Assembly: GCA_937880925.1 (NCBI GenBank)
Contig: CALGGB010000092.1
Location: forward strand, 1-33,813
Reading direction: 5' to 3'
Length of the DNA: 33,813 nt
Origin: an uncultured Rhodospirillaceae bacterium
Lineage (GTDB): Bacteria > Pseudomonadota > Alphaproteobacteria > SP197
Shown: positions 1-9,684 of the stretch, in pieces
Layout: each line of letters begins with the position of its first letter
Position numbering within the stretch: the stretch's first letter is position 1
Made by a program: the position numbers and the translations under genes
Notes under the pieces: generated by a model
Database searches by the model: none
What the model was told of the DNA's origin: nothing
What the model saw: only the letters and a program-made list of their open reading frames with translations

Positions 1-90
1 CGCCGCGAACGCGCCCTGCTCGATGCCGAGCGCGCCTGGCTGACATCCGAAATCGAACGTCACGACAAACGATGGAGAACCAGACGATGA
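1..90 (+). CDS. 3' end of an unidentified gene (partial)
   Basis: An open frame enters from the left edge and ends at a TGA at 88-90. Only 29 codons are visible, and the encoded tail is rich in Arg, Glu and Asp, as a charged helical C-terminus would be. The stop overlaps the ATG of the next gene in an ATGA, the usual sign of translational coupling in this window, which is the main reason to believe the frame. No family can be assigned from so little sequence. Confidence 0.5.
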   Translation, partial: RRERALLDAERAWLTSEIERHDKRWRTRR

Positions 91-470
91 CGAAGGACAC
101 GGTGGCGACCCAGGTGATCGTCAATCTCGTGGTGCAAGACGGCGCAGGCCGCGTGCTGCTGGTCCGCTACGACCCCGAGGACTCCAAGTGGTGGCTGCCG
201 GGCAAGGATGTTGCTCCCTTCACCCATCCCGATGACGCCGCCGCCGAAGCTCTTGCGCAACTGCAGGGTGTCACCTGCGACGCACCCCTGCTGCATCACG
301 TCGAATCCTTCCGCGGCAGACGCGGCTGGCATCTCGTTTTTCACTATGGCGTTCGTGCCTCGGGAGAGCCTGACGGCGAACCCGAAGCGGCGTGGTTTGC
401 CGCGGCCGACATGCCGGCGATGCGCCACGGCGGCTGGGAGAAGGAACAGGCCGCAGCCGTGCTGGGCTGA
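87..470 (+). CDS. Nudix-fold protein with degenerate Nudix box
   Basis: Encodes 127 aa with the layout of a Nudix domain: an N-terminal strand region, the WWLPG lead-in at about residue 35, and a 24-residue block where the Nudix box should lie. Aligned with GX5EX7REUXEEXGU, the block keeps the first Gly, the Leu and the closing Gly-Val. The glutamates are replaced: GE becomes FT, and the metal-binding EE becomes QL. Classical Mg-dependent diphosphate hydrolysis therefore looks unlikely; a binding role is an inference. The start at 87 is chosen because GGAG lies about 10 nt upstream and ATGA overlaps the previous stop; an in-frame ATG at 72 is the alternative. The gene converges on the DUF1223 gene 18 nt away. 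Confidence 0.75.
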   Translation: MTKDTVATQVIVNLVVQDGAGRVLLVRYDPEDSKWWLPGKDVAPFTHPDDAAAEALAQLQGVTCDAPLLHHVESFRGRRGWHLVFHYGVRASGEPDGEPEAAWFAAADMPAMRHGGWEKEQAAAVLG

Positions 471-488
471 AACCGCGCTGCCCTGGCC

Positions 489-1229
489 CTAGAAAGCCCA
501 GTCGATCTCGCGGGCGGCCAGGATCGGGCCCAGGCCCTCGGGCTGGATCAGCACGGCGCAGCCGAAGGCCTCGTCGCCGTGGCCGCGGGCGATCGCCTCA
601 CGGGGCAGGTTGATGACCATGGCGCGGCCGTCCCACATGCCGATCGCCGCGATCTCCTCGACAATGTTGGCGTGCTTGAGCAGCCGTCCGGCGTTTTCGC
701 CGGCGGCGACCTCTGTCTCATCGCCCTCGGCATAACGCACGAACCAGATGGTCGCCTTGCCGTCGTAGTCGGCGGCGGGAATGGAGATCAGCAGGGAGTC
801 GTCGGCGGCCCAGGAAAGGCCGATGTCGAGCAGGTGGTCGTTGGCGCGCGCCTCCTCGATGGCGCCATCGACCGCGGCGCGGTTGGAGCCCACGACATGG
901 GCGGCGCCGTCGACCACGATCTGGGGCGTATAGACCATGGGCGAACCCAGCGCGCGGGCATAGGCCCGCTGGCGCATGGTGAACTCGTGCAGGGCGAAGC
1001 GGTCCTTCCAGCCCAGGTAATCCCAGTAGTCGACATGGAAGGCGAGCGCGATGACCCCGGGGCGCTGGCGCAGATCGAAGAGCAGGGCGTCGGCCGGCGG
1101 GCAGGAGCTGCAGCCCTCCGAAGTGTAGAGCTCGATCACCACGGGCCGCTCATCCTGCGCCTGCGCGGATGCGGTGGCCGCCAGCCCCGAAAGGGCGAGC
1201 GCGATGAGAGCGTGGAACAGGCGGATCAT
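489..1229 (-). CDS. DUF1223 family thioredoxin-like secreted protein
   Basis: Encodes 246 aa from the ATG at 1229, which directly begins a signal peptide (MIRLF, a hydrophobic Ala/Leu core, then an Ala-Ser-Ala type cleavage region at about residues 20-24). The mature protein opens with IELYTSEGCSSCPPAD, the CxxC-containing signature of DUF1223, a family with a thioredoxin-like fold common in Alphaproteobacteria. The FHVDYWDYLGW segment is also typical. The role is probably in periplasmic thiol redox, but no substrate is known for the family. An upstream in-frame start at 1265 would put extra residues before the signal peptide and is less likely. The gene is divergent from the histidine phosphatase. 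Confidence 0.88.
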   Translation of the reverse strand: MIRLFHALIALALSGLAATASAQAQDERPVVIELYTSEGCSSCPPADALLFDLRQRPGVIALAFHVDYWDYLGWKDRFALHEFTMRQRAYARALGSPMVYTPQIVVDGAAHVVGSNRAAVDGAIEEARANDHLLDIGLSWAADDSLLISIPAADYDGKATIWFVRYAEGDETEVAAGENAGRLLKHANIVEEIAAIGMWDGRAMVINLPREAIARGHGDEAFGCAVLIQPEGLGPILAAREIDWAF

Positions 1230-1326
1230 GGGCCAGAGTGTGGTCAGGCGGTGGGTCACCGACAACTCACGTTGTGGTTATGGTCGCAGGCGTGCCGCGG
1301 CGGCGGCTGGACGGCTGTCCGACTTC

Positions 1327-1944
1327 ATGCCATGCCGCGCGACGATGTTCTTCGTCATGCGCCACGGCGAGACCGAATGGAACCGGCTGGGCCTGCTGCA
1401 GGGCAAGCAGGATTCGCCGCTGACGGCGCTGGGCCGCTCCCAGGCCGCCGCCATGGGCCGGTGCATCGCCGCCCTGGCCGGCGATACCGCCGATCTGGCG
1501 CTGTGGTCCTCGACGCTGGGCCGGGCGCGCGAGACAGCCACCATCGTCGCCCGCGTCCTGGGCCGCGATGCTGAAGCGATCCGCCACGACGCGCGGCTTG
1601 CCGAACTCGACCACGGCGCCTGGGAAGGGCGCAGCTTCACGCAGATCAAGGGCGACGAGCCCGAAGCCTGGACCGAGCGCTACCGCGACAAGTTCCGCAA
1701 CCCCCTGCCCGGCGGCGAGAGCTACGTTGAGATGCTGGCCCGCGCAAGGCGCTGGGCCGCCGAACGCGATCATGCCGCGCGCCACGTCGTGATCGCGCAC
1801 GGCGTCTTCAATCGCATGCTGGTCACCGCATTGACCGGGCTCAATCCGGAAACCCTGCTCGACCTTGCAACGCCCCAGGACGCGGTGATCGTGATCGAGG
1901 GCACCGACTGGCGCTTCGAGGAGGCGCAGCCGCCGGCGCCCTGA
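1327..1944 (+). CDS. Histidine phosphatase family protein (phosphoglycerate mutase-like)
   Basis: About 205 aa. The phosphohistidine motif RHGETEWN lies near the N-terminus and the second catalytic histidine is in VIAHGV near residue 160, with the ELDHGAWEG segment between them, all standard for the branch-1 histidine phosphatase (PhoE/GpmB/CobC-like) family. The substrate cannot be told from sequence; no cobalamin genes are nearby to argue for CobC. The start could be the ATG at 1327 or at 1345, the latter closer to the first core strand. Longer upstream extensions run into the divergent DUF1223 gene and look non-coding. Confidence 0.85.
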   Translation: MPCRATMFFVMRHGETEWNRLGLLQGKQDSPLTALGRSQAAAMGRCIAALAGDTADLALWSSTLGRARETATIVARVLGRDAEAIRHDARLAELDHGAWEGRSFTQIKGDEPEAWTERYRDKFRNPLPGGESYVEMLARARRWAAERDHAARHVVIAHGVFNRMLVTALTGLNPETLLDLATPQDAVIVIEGTDWRFEEAQPPAP

Positions 1945-1995
1945 TGGCGGCTGCGCGCAGTGACGCCGGCCGGAACAACGGTTCATCGAACGCGC

Positions 1996-2260
1996 CTATC
2001 GGATGGCGAGGAAGACGCCGACGGCCACGGGAATGGCGATCATCATGACCGTCGTGCAGAGTATGCGCCGCAGCAGGCCGGGGTTTCCCGGCCATGGCAG
2101 CAGCCAGGCCGTGAGCCAGACGGCGAGAAGGGAATTGCGTATGTCCTGATCGACCATGGCCCGTGCCAACATGGCAATCACGAACTGCACGGATTCCGAG
2201 AAGACGATGGCGGCACCCGCGCCGGACATGCATGCAGACGATGGCTGTGACGAAGGCCAT
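1996..2260 (-). pseudogene. Second copy of membrane protein B (frameshifted)
   Basis: The segment from 2229 to 1996 encodes a short membrane protein with the motif AWLLPWPGNPGLLRR followed by a hydrophobic C-terminus. This matches TTWLLPWPGRPSLPRR in the neighbour at 2829-3217, so the two are paralogs. The likely original start is the ATG at 2260, but that frame is joined to the conserved part only if a tandem ATGC (GCATGCATG at 2227-2235) is counted once. It is therefore either a 4-nt duplication that broke the gene or a shortened gene starting at the ATG at 2229 (77 aa). The function of the family is unknown to me. A frame open from 2733 to 1996 also exists, but its middle part does not match the paralog. 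Confidence 0.5.
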
Positions 2261-2715
2261 AAGCGGCGGCGATTCCGAAAGCGGCCTGCGTCGTGTTGTT
2301 CCAGGAATACTCCCCCTGGATCATGCCCTTGAGAGGATTCATCAGCACGCCGGTCTCTCCGCCACGGCGCCAGTACTGGTCCTCGTTGCGGGTCAGATAG
2401 TCCACGGCTTCGGGCGAGAGCGGCCCCATGAGCTGGTAGTGGGAAGGGCCAAAACCGGAGTGGAAACAAGCCGGATGGTAGGCGGTCCATCCGAAGAGAA
2501 ACCAACCGACCTGCAGGGCAGTGACAAGGCACAGAAGTGCGGCCCCCCCGCAGCAACGGATGAATGCGCCGTACCGCCGCCGGCCAACGTATCGCCATGC
2601 CCACGAGCACAAGCAACACGGCCACCTGGGCAAGCCCGCCGCCCAGACCCCCGATGAGGATCGCAACGACCAGGGCAACAGGCGCATAAAACCAATGTAG
2701 CCAGCGCCAGCGCAC
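2178..2715 (-). pseudogene. Second copy of membrane protein A (frameshifted at a C7 run)
   Basis: The N-terminal part (GTG at 2715, preceded by GAGAGGGGAG) encodes a pair of membrane segments ending in RRIHPLLR, matching the paralog's VARLHPAMR. The continuation that matches the paralog (ALLCLVTALQVGWFLFG) is in another frame. The switch falls exactly on seven C residues at 2543-2549 (G7 on the coding strand). The start is chosen by alignment: counting back from the shared Ala-Pro-Val-Ala, both copies have ten codons to a GTG or TTG, each with a purine-rich RBS. After the shift the frame runs to a TGA at 2178. Homopolymer sequencing error and true decay are both possible. Confidence 0.55.
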
Positions 2716-2760
2716 GACTCCCCTCTCGACCACATCCTGACGATGCGTGGATAGGCGGTC

Positions 2761-2814
2761 GCCGCGGCGATTTCGGGGCGGAGCGATGACGATTTGCGGG
2801 CGTGCTCAGCGGCG
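2761..2814. repeat. Left copy of 54-bp repeat marking a 1-kb duplication
   Basis: This segment aligns without gaps to 3761-3814, an offset of exactly 1000 bp, with 44 of 54 positions identical by eye and an uninterrupted match over GATTTGCGGGCG. The right copy contains the last codons and stop of the LysR gene plus its downstream spacer. The left copy therefore carries a remnant of a LysR gene end (Arg-Arg-stop) between the two membrane-protein modules, as expected after tandem duplication of about 1 kb. Confidence 0.7.
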
Positions 2815-2828
2815 CAGCGTCGGGATTC

Positions 2829-3217
2829 TTACCGCCATGGAATCTGGTAGCTCTTCCAGGGCGGCAGGACAGGTCGACGAGGACGTCGAACCAGCCGCCG
2901 AACAGGGACAGGAGGACGATGACCGGCACGAGCAGCGCGGCGATCGAGGAGAGCGCCAGGCGCCGCGGCAGACTGGGCCTTCCCGGCCAGGGCAGCAGCC
3001 AGGTCGTGGCCCAGACGATGAGGATGCGGTTGCGCCAGTCCTCGTCGGCGTCAAAGAACGCGAGAAGAAGATTGAACACCGGCAATACCGCAACCGCCAG
3101 CACCCCGGCCGCCATCACCGCCGATACCAGCACGACCCACTTGTGGAGTCCGCTATGGACGGAACTCGGGTGCGCCGGCGGCAGACGATCGAGCAAGGGA
3201 TGCGATTCCTTCACCAT
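2829..3217 (-). CDS. Small membrane protein B of duplicated pair (3' end unresolved)
   Basis: The ATG at 3217 lies inside the end of gene A (ATGGTGA), so the two are translationally coupled. The product has a soluble N-terminus of about 25 residues, a long hydrophobic segment, a charged link, the motif TTWLLPWPGRPSLPRR and a second hydrophobic segment ending near LFGGWFDVLVDL. After this the frame has no stop until 2393, reading through the whole spacer and into the next module, which is implausible. A +1/-1 shift near 2858-2866 would end it as PPWKSYQIPWR at the TAA at 2829-2831, just before the LysR-end remnant. I give that end as the likely ancestral one. The family and function are not recognised. 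Confidence 0.5.
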
Positions 3218-3690
3218 TCCGGATGCACCCATTGTTCGATGCCGACGATCCATCGGCCCAGCGGACTGTAGGGATGGATGGTCGCATAGGGCCAGACGTC
3301 CCGGGCCGGGTTGCGATAGTAGACCCAGCCGTTCCTGAGCCACTGGAGGTCGGCGGCGCTGCAAGACCTGGCATCTTCCGGGACGGAGCCGGCAAGGCGC
3401 TCCTGTAGCTCCGCATCGCCCGGCAGCGGATCCACGATCCGGCACGCGGGTCCGTAGGTTGTCCCGCTGCCGAGATACCAGCCGGCCTGCAACACGAAGA
3501 AGAGGCCGAACAGCGCGACGGCTCGCATCGCCGGATGCAGCCGTGCGACCGGAGCTGGCCAGCGGAGCGCCGCGCCGACAAGCAGGACCAGAACCGCCAC
3601 CTGCACCAGGGGCCCGCCCCATGTCGCAACGAGGATCGCAAGGACCATGGCGACCGGCGCGAACAGCAGATGCACGTCATTGCGATGCAA
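3211..3690 (-). CDS. Small membrane protein A of duplicated pair
   Basis: About 159 aa. Three hydrophobic segments fill the first 75 residues (about 8-24, 27-46, 57-73), followed by a soluble Trp- and Tyr-rich domain ending in VHPEW. The start is the TTG at 3690, with GGAGGGG 6-7 nt upstream; the paralog begins with GTG at the aligned position, which supports this choice over internal codons. The stop overlaps the start of gene B. No family is recognised. Being part of a duplicated two-gene unit suggests A and B act together in the inner membrane, but this is inference. Confidence 0.6.
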   Translation of the reverse strand: MHRNDVHLLFAPVAMVLAILVATWGGPLVQVAVLVLLVGAALRWPAPVARLHPAMRAVALFGLFFVLQAGWYLGSGTTYGPACRIVDPLPGDAELQERLAGSVPEDARSCSAADLQWLRNGWVYYRNPARDVWPYATIHPYSPLGRWIVGIEQWVHPEW

Positions 3691-3760
3691 CGGTTCCCCT
3701 CCACAAGCACCCCGCCGGGAGGCGTCGCCCGGCTCCCCAAGGGCGGCAGATTGCCCTCGC

Positions 3761-3814
3761 TGCGCGGCGCTTTCGGGACCGCGCCGTGGCGATTTGCGGG
3801 CGCGCTCAGCGGCG
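3761..3814. repeat. Right copy of 54-bp repeat at LysR gene end
   Basis: Ungapped partner of 2761-2814. It contains the LysR stop codon (TCA on the plus strand at 3806-3808) and the Arg-Arg codons before it, so this is probably the original location and the left copy the derived one. Confidence 0.7.
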
Positions 3815-4723
3815 GGCGATGGCGGTGATCCAGTCGGAGAAGGCGGCGACCTCCGGGCGGGTCGCGGCGCGGGCGGTGGTGACGAGGTCGTAGCCCAGAT
3901 CCGTCGCCACGCTTTCGGCAAAGGGGCGGACCAGCAGCCCGGCATCGACCAGGTCGCGGAACAGCGGCAGGCTGCCCAGCATCACCCCCTGCCCGCCGAT
4001 GGCGGCCTGGATGGCGAGGTTGTAGTCGCTGAAGCGCAGGCCTTCGCCCGGGCGGATGTGGCCGGCGCCGAGCCGGTGCAGCCAGGGCGCCCAGCCGACC
4101 CAGCGCCGCGTGCCGCCCGCCCAGGGCAGCCCGGCAAGGTCCCAGTGGAGCAGCGTCACCCGTTCGAGATCCTCGAGCCGCGTGATGGCATTCTCGCCCT
4201 GCACCAGGGCGGGACTGCAATAGGCCGAGAGCTCCTCGGCCACCAGGCGGTGGGCGAGCAGATCGGGATCGCCGCCCTTCCAGAAGCGGATGGCGACATC
4301 GGCATCGCCGCGTTCCAGATCGACAAGCTGGAGGGCGGTATCGACCAGCACGTCGATGCCGGGATGGCGCCGCCGGAAATCCTCCAGGCGCGGCACCAGC
4401 CATGCCGTGGCGAAGGAAGGCTCGACCGAAAGGATCAGGCGGCGGCGCAGGGTGCCGGGGCGCATGGCCTCCACCGCCGCGGCGATCTCGGCAAAGGCCG
4501 GGGAAAGCTGGCGCAGGCCGGCGGCACCCGCGGGGGTCAGCGCCAGCGAGCGCCCCTGCCGCACCAGAAGGCGCTGGCCCAGGCTCTCCTCCAGCTTGGC
4601 GACGAGCTGCTTCACCGCGCCCGGGCTGACATGCAGCTCCTCGGAGGCGCGGCGGTAGTTGAGGTGACGCGCGGCGGATTCGAAGGCGCGCAGGGCGTTG
4701 AGGGAGGGCAGCGGAGAGCTCAT
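3806..4723 (-). CDS. LysR-type regulator, GcvA-like
   Basis: 305 aa. The N-terminal winged helix-turn-helix covers residues 6-65 (PSLNALRAFESAARH, then SPGAVKQLVAKLEE and the LTPAG wing), a pattern typical of the GcvA subgroup. Residues about 92-300 form the periplasmic-binding-like effector domain. The gene faces away from a GcvT-family gene, and a perfect palindrome with a T-N11-A core lies between them, so autoregulation and control of the divergent gene are likely. The effector is unknown; a glycine- or methyl-donor-related ligand is a guess from the neighbour. The start at 4723 is supported by a full-length HTH beginning right after it. Confidence 0.9.
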   Translation of the reverse strand: MSSPLPSLNALRAFESAARHLNYRRASEELHVSPGAVKQLVAKLEESLGQRLLVRQGRSLALTPAGAAGLRQLSPAFAEIAAAVEAMRPGTLRRRLILSVEPSFATAWLVPRLEDFRRRHPGIDVLVDTALQLVDLERGDADVAIRFWKGGDPDLLAHRLVAEELSAYCSPALVQGENAITRLEDLERVTLLHWDLAGLPWAGGTRRWVGWAPWLHRLGAGHIRPGEGLRFSDYNLAIQAAIGGQGVMLGSLPLFRDLVDAGLLVRPFAESVATDLGYDLVTTARAATRPEVAAFSDWITAIARR

Positions 4724-4728
4724 CGAAT

Positions 4729-4745
4729 GTTCAGTTTATCTGAAC
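4729..4745. promoter_or_regulatory. Palindromic LysR box
   Basis: GTTCAG-TTTAT-CTGAAC is a perfect 6-5-6 inverted repeat with a T-N11-A core, the classic LysR recognition pattern. It starts 5 nt upstream of the LysR ATG and about 80 nt from the divergent start, and is AT-rich in a GC-rich surrounding. Being so close to the LysR start fits repression of its own gene. Confidence 0.7.
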
Positions 4746-4824
4746 GTTGAACGCAGATCATATGAATTCCCCGGGGGCCCTCCCGCCACGACACTCAGCG
4801 AAACTTAACACTGGAGAATCCGCC

Positions 4825-5994
4825 ATGGGCACCTCGGTCCACGCCGACACCACCAACACCCTGCGCATCAGCGGACGGCGGTTCGAGCGCTCGCCCTTCT
4901 TCGACTGCCATTCGGACGCCGACATGGTCTTCGGCGTCTATGCCGGGCGGTTCTATACGGTGGCCAACGGCGTGCCGGCAGAGGAGAGCTACTGGGCGCT
5001 GCGCCGCAAGGCGATCATCAGCGACGTGCCCGAGCGCCCCGTGGAAATCTCCGGCCCCGATGCCGTGGCCTTCCTGGAGCGTGTCTTCGCGCGGCGCATC
5101 GCCACCCTGAAGGAAGGGCGCGGTCGTTACGCCATCGCCTGCACCCACAAGGGCGGCCTGTTCATGGACGGCGTTCTTTTCCGCCTGGAAGAGAACCGCT
5201 TCTGGTACGTCCAGCCCGACGGCGCGCTGGAAACCTGGCTGCTGGCCCACAGCGCCGGCTTCGACGTCACCATCAGCGACCCCCATGCCCGCGTGCTGCA
5301 GATCCAGGGGCCGGCCTCGCCGGCGATCATCCGCGATGCCTCCGGCGGCGCGGTCGGCGACAAGCTCGGTTACTTCCACGCCGGTTACTTCGACATCGGC
5401 GGCCAGCAGGTCTACGTCTCGCGTATCGGCTGGACGGCCGAGCTGGGCTACGAGCTTTATGTCGAATGGGACAAGACCGACTGCCGCGCCCTGTGGGATC
5501 ACCTGATGGCGGCCGGCGAGCCCCACGGCATGATCAACGCCTCGGTCGACGTCTTCGAGTGCCGCCGTCTGGAAGGCGGCATCCTCGACAACATCACCGA
5601 CTTCGACATCACCATGAACCCGTGGGAAGCGGGCCTGGGCGCCTTCGTCGACCTCGACAAGGAGGCCGACTTCATCGGCCGCGACGCCCTGCGCGCGATC
5701 AGCGAACACCGCACCCGCCTGCTCGGCATCACCTGCGCCGAAACCACGCCCGACAGCGGCGACACGGTGATGGACGGCGACAAGGCGGTCGGGCGCATCA
5801 CGGCGGGCGCCTGGTCGCCCTTCCAGAAGTGCGGCATCGGCTATGTCCAGTTCGCAGAGGCCGGTGACTGGAAGGGCCGCGATCTGACTCTCGCCGGCCA
5901 GGACGGCAAGACGACGCCCTGCACGGTCGTTCCCCTGCCCTTCTACGACCCCGAAAAGCGCATCCCGCGCGGCCTGGACCGCGACATACCCTGA
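4825..5994 (+). CDS. GcvT-family aminomethyltransferase/demethylase (DmdA-like)
   Basis: 389 aa, a GcvT-type folate-binding protein. Seen features are RRFERSPFF near residue 18, VEISGPDA near 73, an IQGP segment, SRIGWTAELGYELYVEW in the middle, and the C-terminal MNPWEAGLGAFVDLD followed by FIGRDAL. The family moves a methyl or methylene group to tetrahydrofolate. The opening and spacing resemble dimethylsulfoniopropionate demethylase DmdA and related demethylases about as much as glycine-cleavage T protein, and no gcvH or gcvP is nearby. An independent demethylase is therefore more likely than a glycine cleavage subunit; the substrate is not decided. The start at 4825 has GGAGA 8 nt upstream; an ATG at 4747 lacks an RBS. 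Confidence 0.82.
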   Translation: MGTSVHADTTNTLRISGRRFERSPFFDCHSDADMVFGVYAGRFYTVANGVPAEESYWALRRKAIISDVPERPVEISGPDAVAFLERVFARRIATLKEGRGRYAIACTHKGGLFMDGVLFRLEENRFWYVQPDGALETWLLAHSAGFDVTISDPHARVLQIQGPASPAIIRDASGGAVGDKLGYFHAGYFDIGGQQVYVSRIGWTAELGYELYVEWDKTDCRALWDHLMAAGEPHGMINASVDVFECRRLEGGILDNITDFDITMNPWEAGLGAFVDLDKEADFIGRDALRAISEHRTRLLGITCAETTPDSGDTVMDGDKAVGRITAGAWSPFQKCGIGYVQFAEAGDWKGRDLTLAGQDGKTTPCTVVPLPFYDPEKRIPRGLDRDIP

Positions 5995-6027
5995 GGCTTC
6001 GCGCCCACCGCGATCTCCGAAACGCAA

Positions 6028-6058
6028 CCGCCCGCCCCTCTGTGCGAAGGGCGGGCGG
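6028..6058. terminator. Bidirectional terminator-like hairpin
   Basis: CCGCCCGCCC and GGGCGGGCGG form a perfect 10-bp stem with an 11-nt loop between the convergent gcvT-like gene and acnA. On the minus strand the stem is followed by GTTGCGTTTCGG, the same 12 bases that follow the hairpin behind the first SOD gene. There is no long U-tract. Confidence 0.7.
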
Positions 6059-6091
6059 CGCGTGTGCGGTGCGGGCGGAGAGCCCGGCGGA

Positions 6092-8806
<2,715 letters not shown>

Positions 8807-8986
8807 GTCGGATTCTCCATCGATGGCGAGTGGCGACCCCCGAGGTCGCTGCAGTGCAACATGGTACGGCTTGGGTCCGAACGCAAATGACCGTGCGTTG
8901 ACCACGCCTTGTTCGCGCGCGTAGATAGCATGGCATACGGCGGTGCCTTACTGCCGGGTTTTCAGCACCGTTTCGGGGAGATTGCG

Positions 8987-9559
8987 ATGGAGAGGCTTGC
9001 GGGATTCGTCGGGGCCGTCACCTTCGCCGGCAGCACCGTGGGCAGCGCCATCACCGCGCATGTCGCGCGCGACGGGGCGACGGTCGTGATGCTCGACCCC
9101 GATGGAGAACGCACCGACGCCGCCGCCGCCGACATCCGCAAGTCCTGGGGCACGGTGGCGATCCAGGAGGTCGATCCCCATGGCGGTGATGCCAGGGCCA
9201 TGGTCGCCGAGATCGCCCGCACCTGCGGCGGGCTGGACGTGCTGGTGCTGCTGATGGACGAAAGCGGCGCGGTCGGCGGCGGCCTGGTCAAGGCCGCCCT
9301 GCCCGTGATGGCGCCGCGCGGCCACGGCATGATCGTGGTCGTCGACCCGCAAGGCACGCCGCGCATGGGCAAGCTGGAAGAGGCGCTTTCGGACGTGCGC
9401 CGCCGCCTGGAGGCCGAACACCACGACAGCGTGCGCTGCTACGGGATCGCCAGCCTGCCGCCCGGCGGCGGCGACCTGGGTGCCGCTATCGCCCACCTGG
9501 CGGCAACCCGGCCCGACGACGAGTTCGACGGCCGCGTCATCCTGGTGCCGCCGCTGTAG
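8987..9559 (+). CDS. SDR-like Rossmann protein lacking catalytic residues
   Basis: 190 aa with the pattern of a short-chain dehydrogenase: a first strand and glycine turn (AGSTVGSAI, residues 14-22), a second strand ending in Asp (VVMLDPD), a helix, and a GMIVVVD strand where SDRs have their active-site strand. The usual TGxxxGxG is altered, the NNAG segment is absent (VLVLLMDES), and no YxxxK follows, so oxidoreductase activity is doubtful. It is also about 60 residues shorter than typical SDRs. The ATG at 8987 is chosen for its GGGGAG RBS 6 nt upstream. The gene is divergent from acnA; its role is unknown. Confidence 0.72.
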   Translation: MERLAGFVGAVTFAGSTVGSAITAHVARDGATVVMLDPDGERTDAAAADIRKSWGTVAIQEVDPHGGDARAMVAEIARTCGGLDVLVLLMDESGAVGGGLVKAALPVMAPRGHGMIVVVDPQGTPRMGKLEEALSDVRRRLEAEHHDSVRCYGIASLPPGGGDLGAAIAHLAATRPDDEFDGRVILVPPL

Positions 9560-9684
9560 TTCCCGGAACGCTGCGTCCTGCGGGGCGTTGACCTTGTGAC
9601 ATCGGCTGCGCGTTGCGCTGCCGCGTGGCTTCACGCCGTGCGGGATCTGCTCCGTAGCGCCATCACCAAGGGAAGGAATGCAAC

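Noticed and set aside
1996-2733. A single intact 245-residue gene in place of A' and B'
   Set aside because: The frame is open, but its middle third does not match paralog A while another frame does, so it is better read as a broken copy.
3153-4403. Long minus-strand frame over LysR and gene A
   Set aside because: An alternate frame of the LysR and A genes; Arg/Pro/Ala-rich and lacks motifs.
4746-4824. Glycine riboswitch upstream of the GcvT-like gene
   Set aside because: The space is about 80 nt and no aptamer-like conserved core is seen; the palindromic LysR site explains the region better.
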